Positions 9,087-16,510 of a DNA stretch of 64,000 nucleotides are shown in pieces (position 1 is the first letter of the stretch; the number at the start of each line of letters is the position of its first letter). The notes below the pieces were generated by a model. The model made no database searches, had not been told where the DNA came from, and worked only from the letters and a program-made list of their open reading frames with translations. The stretch covers positions 62,001 through 126,000 of the forward strand of contig CAVOOW010000003.1 of NCBI GenBank assembly GCA_963697675.1. Direction: 5' to 3'. The stretch comes from CAVOOW01 sp963697675. Its GTDB lineage: Bacteria; Actinomycetota; Actinomycetes; JACCUZ01. The position numbers and the translations under genes were made by a program.

Positions 9087-9428
9087 ATGGAACCTGTCTT
9101 CGCAGTGATGGTCGTCCTTGGTGTCCTCATCTGGCTCCTTGTCAGAGATCCCAAGGGTCGTGACGCGCCGGCGGCACGGGCGCGAGCAGGTCCTGCGGTG
9201 GTGCAACCCGGTCCTGCGGTGGTGCAATCCGGTCCCGCGGTGGTGCGACCCTTGCCCCCGGTGGTGCCCGCGATCCCGCCTGTGCACGACGACGCGGCGT
9301 TCTTCGACGGCTATGTCTGGGGTCGCCTGCAAGAGCGCCACGACGAGCGGCAGCGGGAGGCTGGTCACGCCGGCGGTCACGATCACGACATGTTCGATGG
9401 TGACGACGGCTTCGACGACGACAGTTGA
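9087..9428 (+). CDS. Small membrane protein with repeat linker
   Basis: A 113-residue protein starting MEPVFAVMVVLGVLIWLL, a single N-terminal membrane segment. Then comes a Pro/Val/Ala linker with three copies of GPAVV(Q/R)(P/S), encoded by a 21-bp tandem repeat at 9189-9251. The C-terminus is charged and rich in His and Asp (HAGGHDHDMFDGDDGFDDD). ATG at 9087 fits a short anchored protein; an in-frame start exists at 9030. The His/Asp tail could bind metal, but this is inference. No homologue recognised. Confidence 0.5.
   Translation: MEPVFAVMVVLGVLIWLLVRDPKGRDAPAARARAGPAVVQPGPAVVQSGPAVVRPLPPVVPAIPPVHDDAAFFDGYVWGRLQERHDERQREAGHAGGHDHDMFDGDDGFDDDS
9189..9251 (+). repeat. 21-bp tandem repeat, three copies, inside a gene
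   Basis: Units at 9189-9209, 9210-9230 and 9231-9251 share the consensus GGTCCTGCGGTGGTGCAACCC with one to three changes. Each encodes seven residues of the linker in the small membrane protein, so copy number can change without loss of frame. Confidence 0.85.
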
Positions 9429-9668
9429 CCGAGCCTCACGAGCGACCCAAGCCGAGGGCCGACCGGTCCGCAAGCATCGGTCCACAAGTCAGGCATCGAC
9501 GGGCTCCGTCCACAGATGCGCTCTCTTGCCCATCGATGTGACCGCGCGCTCGGGCACGGTGGACAGATGGCGGACCGCCGCCGTACGTCGACTGGTTCTG
9601 TCAGCGAGACTCCGATCCGGCCGGGAACGGCTAGCTCACGAGCGCTGGGGCCGAGTGATCGGGCGCGG

Positions 9669-9674
9669 TATGAT
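9669..9674 (+). promoter_or_regulatory. -10 box of a leaderless RHH antitoxin transcript
   Basis: TATGAT is followed by 6 nt and the ATG at 9681. Transcription would start at the initiation codon. No ribosome-binding site is visible. Confidence 0.5.
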
Positions 9675-9680
9675 TTTGGT

Positions 9681-9908
9681 ATGACCACGAAGATCGCAGT
9701 GAGCCTTCCGGACCATCTCGTTGAGGCTGCGCGCACTGCGGTCCGCGAGGGACGGGCGGCGTCGGTGTCCGCTGTGGTCGCGGACGCGCTGAGGAGCTAC
9801 CTTCGCGTCGACACCCTCCAGTCCCTGCTGGATGAGCTCGACGCGGAGTTCGGTCCGGTTTCGCCAGAAAATCTGGCATGGGCCGACTCCGTCCTGGGAC
9901 CGGAGTGA
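9681..9908 (+). CDS. Ribbon-helix-helix antitoxin
   Basis: A 75-residue protein. The first half, MTTKIAVSLPDHLVEAAR, followed by SVSAVVADALRSYL, is a typical ribbon-helix-helix DNA-binding fold. The acidic C-terminus (LLDELDAEFGPVSPENLAW) would bind the toxin. It is immediately upstream of, and overlaps, a PIN-domain gene, giving a VapBC-like pair. ATG at 9681 is preferred to a much longer frame from 9516, because the RHH starts there and a -10 box sits just upstream. Confidence 0.85.
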   Translation: MTTKIAVSLPDHLVEAARTAVREGRAASVSAVVADALRSYLRVDTLQSLLDELDAEFGPVSPENLAWADSVLGPE

Positions 9909-10288
9909 AGGGCAGTGGTTTTACGTTGGACACCGGAGCTTTGACTGGGGTCGAACGCGGCGACGAGCGCGTCCGGGCAATCCTGACGAGAGCGGCGAGC
10001 AACGGCCTGGAGATCGCTGTGCCCGTCGGCGTCTTGGCGCAGGTTTGGCGTGATGGCAGACGCCAATCCCGCTTGGCCAAATTCTTGGCGGCAGCGACCG
10101 TCAGCGTCGTCGACTTTGACGAGGGGGCGGCTCGAGTGTGCGGCGTCCTACTGGGCCGGCCCGGCGCCACGGACGTCATCGATGCCTCGGTCGTGGTCTG
10201 CGCTCGCGAGCGAGGTCACATCGTCGTGACTTCCGATCCCGACGACCTGCACCGCATCGATCCACGGCTGGCGGTCGTCACGATCTGA
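9905..10288 (+). CDS. PIN-domain ribonuclease toxin (VapC-like)
   Basis: A 127-residue PIN domain. It begins GSGFTLDTGAL, carrying the first catalytic Asp. Further acidic residues appear in VSVVDFDEGAA, in ATDVIDASVVV and in VTSDPDDLHRID near the end. PIN toxins cut specific structured RNAs using metal held by these acids. The GTG start at 9905 overlaps the antitoxin stop, which implies translational coupling. The target RNA cannot be deduced. Confidence 0.85.
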   Translation: MKGSGFTLDTGALTGVERGDERVRAILTRAASNGLEIAVPVGVLAQVWRDGRRQSRLAKFLAAATVSVVDFDEGAARVCGVLLGRPGATDVIDASVVVCARERGHIVVTSDPDDLHRIDPRLAVVTI

Positions 10289-10328
10289 TCCTGCCCCGAC
10301 CTACGCCTGATGTCATTAGGTTGGGCGC

Positions 10329-11312
10329 ATGCCCGAGGACTTCCTCGTTGCCCGCAACCCCGACGACGCATCGACGTTGCCCTACCTCATCCGGGTGCCG
10401 TTACCGGGTCGAGCCGTCGTTCTCAAGGCCAAGGACGCGTGGCCGCGCACCGCCAAGGTCTACTGTCATCGCGCCGAGTCGTGGCCTGCGGATGCAGAGA
10501 TCCTCGAACGCGTGCCGACCCGCGTCTGCCAGCGACGCGGAGCCGCGATCGACCTTGTGCTCGACCGGGCGAGGGAGAACCGTTCGCAGCTGGTGTTCAC
10601 CCATGTTCGCGGCCGGGAAGCAATCTTCTGGCAGTCGCCGCGCACGACGAAACAGGCCCGCCCGTCGGTCACGACGCCGAAGGCTCGCGCGGCAGGGTTG
10701 GCTCGGTGGACGGTGCTCGTGGACACCCGCGAGCGATACGGCTATCGCTTCGCGGGTCAGCAGGTGGACGTGGCCCGGCGCGCACTGCCCGTGGGGGACT
10801 ATGCCGTGGAGGTGGACGGCCGGATCGTCGCCGCCGTCGAGCGGAAGTCGCTGACGGACCTCGTCTCGAGCTTGACCAGCGGCAAGCTCAGGTTCGCGGT
10901 GACCGAGCTGTCGGCCCTGCCGCACGCCACGGTCGTGGTCGAGGACCGTTGGTCGAGCGTGTTCAGGCTCGAACACGTGAGACCCGCGGTCGTGGCCGAC
11001 GGTCTCGCCGAGCTTGCCGCGCGCTTCCCGTCCGTGCCCGTCATGTTCGCGGAGACCCGCCAGCTGGCCGAGGAGTGGACCTATCGCTGGCTGGCGGCCG
11101 CGCTCATCGACCACGGCAACGTGGCCGGTGGCGAGCTCCGGCTCGCTGAGCTGGTCACCGCCGGCGATCTTCCGGCACGTCCTGCGGAGGAGCCCACGCC
11201 CGCTCAGGTGCGCGCATGGGCGGCGTCGGTCGGGCTCACGGTCAGCGATCGAGGTCGGCTGCGGCCCGACGTGCTGGAGGCCTGGCGCGAGGCGCACTCA
11301 GTAGCGGGCTGA
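10329..11312 (+). CDS. ERCC4-domain nuclease with Lsr2-like C-terminus
   Basis: A 327-residue protein. An XPF/ERCC4 nuclease domain begins at about residue 130 with VLVDTRERYGYRF. The catalytic GD...ERK...D pattern follows (LPVGDYAVEVDGR, AAVERKSLTDLVSS). Residues 286-325 (PAQVRAWAASVGLTVSDRG, then RLRPDVLEAWREA) match the DNA-binding domain of Lsr2, the actinobacterial AT-rich DNA-binding nucleoid protein. The N-terminal 120 residues are unassigned. The domain order suggests a structure-specific nuclease directed to DNA by the Lsr2-type tail. ATG at 10329 is 40 nt after the PIN toxin stop, so read-through is possible. Confidence 0.8.
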   Translation: MPEDFLVARNPDDASTLPYLIRVPLPGRAVVLKAKDAWPRTAKVYCHRAESWPADAEILERVPTRVCQRRGAAIDLVLDRARENRSQLVFTHVRGREAIFWQSPRTTKQARPSVTTPKARAAGLARWTVLVDTRERYGYRFAGQQVDVARRALPVGDYAVEVDGRIVAAVERKSLTDLVSSLTSGKLRFAVTELSALPHATVVVEDRWSSVFRLEHVRPAVVADGLAELAARFPSVPVMFAETRQLAEEWTYRWLAAALIDHGNVAGGELRLAELVTAGDLPARPAEEPTPAQVRAWAASVGLTVSDRGRLRPDVLEAWREAHSVAG

Positions 11313-11445
11313 GCGAGCGGCTCGGCCGCGGACGGCGCCGCGCGTGGCGGGCGCCGTACGCAGCGCGGGGGAATGCCGCCAGCCGCGAGCGTCTTGCAAC
11401 TGAGGACGTCCTGATAAATCCGCCTCTGGGAAGGTTCCCCTCTCG

Positions 11446-11934
11446 ATGGTTCTCCACAATGTGCCCCTCACCACGATCGACGGCTCCGAAGCCAACCTCG
11501 CCGACTACGCCGGGCAGGCATTGCTCATCGTGAACGTCGCCTCCAAGTGCGGGTTCACGCGGCAGTACGAAGGTCTCGAGAGGCTCTATGAGCAGTACGC
11601 CGACCGTGGTTTCGCAGTGCTGGGGTTCCCCTGCAACCAGTTCGGTGGCCAGGAGCCGGGCACGGCCGAGGAGATCCAGGAGTTCTGCTCGACGACCTGG
11701 GGCGTGACGTTCCCGCTGTTCGAGAAGGTCGATGTCAACGGGCCCGGCCGTCACCCGCTGTTCGCCGAGCTGACCCAGACGGCGGACTCCGACGGCGACG
11801 CCGGCGACGTGAAATGGAACTTCGAGAAGTTCCTCGTCACGCGCGACGGCACCGTCGCCGGGCGCTACCGCAGCAACATCGAGCCGGACGACCCGGACCT
11901 GTTGGTTGCGGTCGAGAAGGCCCTCGCCGCCTGA
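11446..11934 (+). CDS. Glutathione peroxidase family protein
   Basis: A 162-residue protein of the glutathione peroxidase fold. It has NVASKCGFT (peroxidatic Cys35 in place of selenocysteine), FPCNQFGGQEPG with the resolving-type Cys and the active-site Gln, and KWNFEKFLV with the Trp-Asn pair. Bacterial members usually take electrons from thioredoxin and reduce lipid or organic hydroperoxides; in a mycothiol-using actinomycete glutathione itself is unlikely (inference). Full length, ATG start, apparently monocistronic. Confidence 0.93.
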   Translation: MVLHNVPLTTIDGSEANLADYAGQALLIVNVASKCGFTRQYEGLERLYEQYADRGFAVLGFPCNQFGGQEPGTAEEIQEFCSTTWGVTFPLFEKVDVNGPGRHPLFAELTQTADSDGDAGDVKWNFEKFLVTRDGTVAGRYRSNIEPDDPDLLVAVEKALAA

Positions 11935-11952
11935 CGCCAGCAAGCCCGGTGA

Positions 11953-11971
11953 CGCCGCGTCTCAAGCGGCG
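11953..11971 (+). terminator. Weak hairpin after glutathione peroxidase
   Basis: CGCCGC-gtctcaa-GCGGCG followed by AAAAG lies 19 nt past the stop codon. A 6-bp stem without a T-run; a possible terminator only. Confidence 0.3.
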
Positions 11972-12054
11972 AAAAGTCGGATGTTTAGACCCCCCTCCTG
12001 ATGGAAAAAATCGCGCGGGCTGCCTGCGTCGTGGCCCCGTCAGGAGGAGGAGTC

Positions 12055-14413
12055 ATGGCACCTCGGGTACGTACGGCCGCGATCGGGGCGGCGATCCTCG
12101 CGCTCAGTTCACTGGCCACCGGCAGTGTTCTTGCAGCGTCTCAGTCCAGCGACGAGGCTGCGCTGCAGCCGACCCGGACGACCGCGAGCTCAAGCATCGA
12201 GGCCAAGGTCAACAACCTGGTCAAGCGGATGACCGTCGACGAGAAGTTGCAACAGGTGCAGCTGCTCTCCGACGGGCAGGTCAAGAACCCGGACGGGACA
12301 ATCAACGAGCAGCTCGCCCGCGACGGCCTCGGCTCGGTCTTCAGCCTGACCGACCCGGCCATGATCAACCAGCTCCAGCATGCCGCGGTCGAAGACTCCC
12401 GCCTGCACATCCCGATCCTGTTCGCCTACGACACGATCCACGGTTACCGCACGATCTTCCCGATCCCGTTGGGCGCAGCGAGCAGCTTCGATCCTTCCGT
12501 CGCCGCTGCCGACGACACCGTCGCCGCTCGGGAGACAGCGACCGTCGGCATCAAGCAGATCTACAGCCCGATGGTCGACGTGTCGCACGAACCGCGATGG
12601 GGCCGGATCGCCGAGGGCGGAGGCGAAGATCCGTACCTGGGCTCGGTTCTCGCCGCAGCCCGGGTCAAGGCCGCCCAGGGACGCAGCTACGCCGCAACGA
12701 ACAAGGTTGTGACCAGCGTCAAGCACTACGCCGCCTACGGTCAGCCCGAGGGCGGCCGCGACTACAACACCACCGACATGTCCGAGCAGCGGCTGCACAA
12801 CCTCTACCTGCCGCCCTTCAAGGCCGCGATCGACGCCGGGTCCGACACGGTCATGTGCTCGTTCAACGCGATCAACGGCGTGCCCGGATGCGCCAACCAT
12901 GAGCTCGAGACGAGCCTCCTCAAGAAGCAATGGGGCTTCGACGGCTTCATCGAGAGTGACTACACGGCGGTCGCCGAGCTGCGGGCCTGCCCGTCCGTGC
13001 CGGCCGACACCCTCCCGTGCGGGCACGGTGTGGCCGCTGACGCGCCGGACGCCGCCGCGCAGGCGCTCAACGCCGGCACCGACTCGGAGATGGTCAGCAC
13101 CTTCATCCGCGACTACGGGAAGGACCTGCTCGACCAGGGCCGGATCAAGATGAGCCGGCTCGACGACGCTGTGCGAAGGATCCTGCGGGTGAAGTACCGC
13201 GCAGGGCTGTTCGAGCACCCGTATGTCGACGTGGCCGCAGCGCAGGACGAGGCCAGCTTCCTCACCGACGCCGACCGCACGGCGGCCCGCACCGCCGCGA
13301 GCCGCTCGACGGTGCTGCTGAAGAACAAGGACGACGCGCTGCCGCTGGACCCGACGGCGAACACCGCGGTGATCGGCCCGTTCGGCGACGACCCGGCCGA
13401 CATGCTCGGCCCCTGGTCGGGCACCGGTCAAGCCCGAGGACGCGGTCTCGCTCGTCGCCGGCCTCCGCGCCCAGAGCAGCGGCGAGGTGAGCTTCACCCA
13501 GGCGTGCAACCGGGAGAACTGGTTCGACCCGCCCAACAACCAGACCCCACCGGGGAACCCGGACGACGAGATCTGCAAGGACAGCAGTGGCTTCGCCGAC
13601 GCGGTGGCCGCCGCGCAGTCGGCCGACCAGGTCGTGCTCGCCCTGGGAGAGACGCGCGAGATGAGCGGTGAGGCCAACGCGCGCAGCGACCTCGACCTCC
13701 CCGGTATGCAGGAAGAGCTCCTCGAAGCGGTCGCCGCCACCGGGAAGCCGGTCGTGGTCGTGCTGTTCAACGGCCGCCCGCTGGCGCTCACCCGGGTCGC
13801 CGCCAGCGCGACCGCCCTCGTCGAGGCCTGGTTCCCCGGCGTCGAAGCCGGCAACGCCGTCGCCGATGTCCTGTACGGCAAGGTCAACCCGGGCGGAAAG
13901 CTGCCCGTGACCTTCCCGCGCAAGCTTGGCCAGACGCCGCTCTACTACAACCACGAGCCGACCGGCAGGCCGTGCAACCCCACGTTCAAGTGGAACTCCC
14001 GCTACCGCGACCTGGCCACCTGCGACCCGCTGTACGAGTTCGGCTTCGGGCTGAGCTACACCACGTTCTCCGTGACCAACCTGCACCTCAGCAAGACCAG
14101 TGTCTCGAAGAACGGCAAGCTCACTGCAACGGTCGATGTGACGAACACCGGTTCGGTCAAGGGCGACGATGTCGTCCAGCTCTACATCCATGACCCGGTG
14201 GCGAGCATCTCGCAACCGGTGCGCCGGCTGCGCGGCTTCGAGCGGGTGACACTCGCGCCAGGTGCCAAGCAGACGATCTCGTTCACCCTCGACAAGAGCG
14301 ACTTCGGCTTCTACGACAACCAGGGCAAGTTCGTCGTGGAGCCGGGGACCATCGACGTGTACGCGGGTGACAGCTCCAGCGCCGATCTGACGCAGTCGTT
14401 CACGGTCAACTAA
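12055..14413 (+). CDS. Secreted GH3 beta-glucosidase-like enzyme, frameshifted
   Basis: About 785 residues after repair of one frameshift. A signal peptide opens the protein (MAPRVRTAAIGAAILALSS). The GH3 N-terminal barrel has FAYDTIHGYRTIFPIPLGAA, VTSVKHYAAYGQPEGG and the nucleophile Asp in GFIESDYTAV. The second domain (VVVVLFNGRPLAL, EAWFPGVEAGNAVADVLYG) and a fibronectin III-like end (YEFGFGLSYTTF) follow. The frame breaks at 13426-13430: deleting one base in ggtcaagcc restores KPEDAVSLVAGLRAQ. AGGAGGAG precedes the ATG at 12055. It likely releases glucose or related sugars from oligosaccharides outside the cell. The distance to the stop fits a net +1, favouring sequence error. Confidence 0.88.
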
Positions 14414-14437
14414 CCCGTCCGAGCGAGGCGACGTCGG

Positions 14438-14461
14438 CCTGCCCTGAGCGTTCAGGGCAGG
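14438..14461. terminator. Bidirectional hairpin between convergent genes
   Basis: CCTGCCCTGA-gcgt-TCAGGGCAGG, a perfect 10-bp stem with a 4-nt loop, lies between the GH3 and exonuclease III genes and includes the exonuclease stop codon. There is no T-run. Confidence 0.6.
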
Positions 14462-15222
14462 TCGACGTCGACCACGACCGGTGCGTGGTCGGACGGACCC
14501 TTCCCCTTGCGTGCCTCACGGTCGACATACGCATCGGTCACCGCGCCGGCCAACGACGCCGACGCATAGACCAGGTCGATGCGCATGCCGAGGTTCTTGT
14601 GGAAGTTGCCCGCGCGATAGTCCCAGTAGGTGAACGGCGTGTCGTACTTCAGCGCCCGCCCCACCACGTCGGTCAACCCGAGGTCGCGCAGCGCGGCCAG
14701 CGCCGCCCGCTCCGGCGGCGTCACGTGGGTCGAGTCCACGAACGCGGCCGGGTCCCAGACGTCGGCGTCGGTCGGCGCGACGTTGAAGTCGCCCATCACC
14801 GCCAGTGGCGCGTCGCTGAGCTCCGCCGCGATGCTGGTGCGCAGGGCCGCCAGCCAGGCCAGCTTGTAGGCGTAGTGGTCGTGGCCCGGCTCGCGGCCGT
14901 TCGGCACATAGACCGACCACAGTCGTACGGGGCCGCAGGTCGCCCCTAGCGCTCGCGCCTCCGGTGCGGGATAGCCGGGCTCGTCGGCAAGGCCGCGCCG
15001 GACGTCGGACAGCCCGACCCGGGACAGGATCGCGACGCCGTTCCATCGGCCGTCCCCGTGGGCAGCCACTTCATATCCCAGGGCGCCGACCTCCTCACCG
15101 GGGAAGTCCGCGATCTTCGTCTCCTGGAGGCAGACGGCATCGGGTGCGGTGTCCTTCAGCCACTCGAGCAGCCGCGGCAGGCGGGCGGACACGGAGTTCA
15201 CGTTCCAGGTTGCGATGCGCAC
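14452..15222 (-). CDS. xthA: Exodeoxyribonuclease III
   Basis: An exonuclease III/AP endonuclease of about 256 residues. Motifs: RIATWNVNSV at the start, VCLQETKIADF with the metal-binding Glu, VYVPNGREPGHDHYAYK, VMGDFNVAPTDADVW, MRIDLVYAS and the final GPSDHAPVVVD. It acts on abasic sites and 3' ends in base excision repair. The GTG at 15222 puts VRIATW at the N-terminus as in the family; a further in-frame GTG at 15258 gives 12 more residues. Full length and intact. Confidence 0.93.
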   Translation of the reverse strand: MRIATWNVNSVSARLPRLLEWLKDTAPDAVCLQETKIADFPGEEVGALGYEVAAHGDGRWNGVAILSRVGLSDVRRGLADEPGYPAPEARALGATCGPVRLWSVYVPNGREPGHDHYAYKLAWLAALRTSIAAELSDAPLAVMGDFNVAPTDADVWDPAAFVDSTHVTPPERAALAALRDLGLTDVVGRALKYDTPFTYWDYRAGNFHKNLGMRIDLVYASASLAGAVTDAYVDREARKGKGPSDHAPVVVDVDLP

Positions 15223-15354
15223 GGGACCGATCGTTGCACCTGCCCTCGGGGCTGGCACTAACTAGGTAGCAGCCACCGATGTGGCTGATCCGGCTGCGGG
15301 CGAACCTCGACAGGACAGCACGTTCGAAGATGACTGACCTCGAGGAGCTCCACC

Positions 15355-16506
15355 ATGCGCATCCTGTTCACCAGCACGGCCGGTCTCGGCCACGTACACC
15401 CTCTTTTCCCGCTCATGCACGCAGCGCGCGCCGCCGGTGACGAGGTGCTCGTCGCGATCCCGGGGGACGGCGAGGCCGCGGTGCGCAACCTCGGCTTCGA
15501 CACCGTCGTGACCACCGAGCCGTCTCCGGAGGAGGCAGGCGCCTTCTGGGCAAGCGTCATGAGCCACCCCGAGCCGAACACCGCCGTGATCGGGGACTGG
15601 TTCGGCCGGCTGCGGGTGAACGCCGCCCTCGACAACGTCCGCGAGACCGTCGCGACCTTCCAGCCGGACGTGGTCGTCAGCGAGGCCGCCGAGTTCACCG
15701 GGCAGCTCGCCGCGGAGGCCGCCGGCATCGCGCATGTCACGGTCGGGGTCGCCGCCATGGACATGGCGGGCTTTACGCCGCAGGGCCTCATCGACAACAT
15801 CAACGAGTTCCGGATGGCCCTCGGCCTGGACGAGGCCCTCGACGTGCCCTGGCGGCACCGGACCCGGTTCGTCACCGCGGTGCCCACCCTGCTCTGGAAC
15901 AGTCCAGAAGGAGTGCCCGACGGGACCGTCTTCTACCGGCACCAGGACGCCGAGAGCTCGCGACCGACGGAACCGGCACGCTCGCGGCCGACCGGCCCCC
16001 GCAAGCGCGTCTACGCGTCGCTCGGCACGGTTGCGGGTGGCTTCGAGTTCGCCGCGAGGCTCTACGCGCCGGTGCTCGCCGCCCTCGGGCAGGTGGACGC
16101 CGACGTGCTGTTCATCATCGGGAGCCTCGACCCCGCCATGCTCGGACCGATTCCGCCCAACGTGAAGGTCGAGCGCTACATGCCCAACGAGGTCGCGATG
16201 GCCTGCGACGCCGTGGTCACCCACGCCGGATGCGGCACGACAGTGGCCGCGTTGAGTCGGGGGCTCCCCATGGTGGCAGTCCCGCTGTTCGGCGACCAGC
16301 CGCACAACGCGGCGAAGATCGCCGAGTCCGGTGCCGGCATCAGCCTGGAGGTGCCGCACGGCATCGGCGACCTGCCCGCTGCGGTCGCGGCCGTGCTCGA
16401 CGATCCCGCCTACGCCGCCGCGGCTCGGCGCATCGCCGCTGAGCTGGCGAAGCTGCCCAGCGCGGCCGATGTCCTGGCGCAACTGCGGCCGGTCACGGTT
16501 CACTGA
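15355..16506 (+). CDS. GT1-family glycosyltransferase
   Basis: A 383-residue GT-B fold transferase. The N-terminus MRILFTSTAGLGHVHPLFPL matches UDP/TDP-sugar transferases of the macrolide type. The C-terminal donor-binding part has YASLGTVAGGFEF, VERYMPNEVAMACDAVV, and THAGCGTTVAALSRGLPMV with GDQPHNA. The acceptor is unknown; relatives decorate natural products or lipids. GAGGAG sits before the ATG. A LAL regulator starts 4 nt after the stop, so the two are almost certainly co-transcribed. Confidence 0.88.
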   Translation: MRILFTSTAGLGHVHPLFPLMHAARAAGDEVLVAIPGDGEAAVRNLGFDTVVTTEPSPEEAGAFWASVMSHPEPNTAVIGDWFGRLRVNAALDNVRETVATFQPDVVVSEAAEFTGQLAAEAAGIAHVTVGVAAMDMAGFTPQGLIDNINEFRMALGLDEALDVPWRHRTRFVTAVPTLLWNSPEGVPDGTVFYRHQDAESSRPTEPARSRPTGPRKRVYASLGTVAGGFEFAARLYAPVLAALGQVDADVLFIIGSLDPAMLGPIPPNVKVERYMPNEVAMACDAVVTHAGCGTTVAALSRGLPMVAVPLFGDQPHNAAKIAESGAGISLEVPHGIGDLPAAVAAVLDDPAYAAAARRIAAELAKLPSAADVLAQLRPVTVH

Positions 16507-16510
16507 CGCT

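Noticed and set aside
12190..13923. A 577-residue reverse-strand open frame across the GH3 gene
   Set aside because: It lies antisense to a clearly recognised GH3 enzyme and has the low-complexity composition of an antisense frame in GC-rich DNA.
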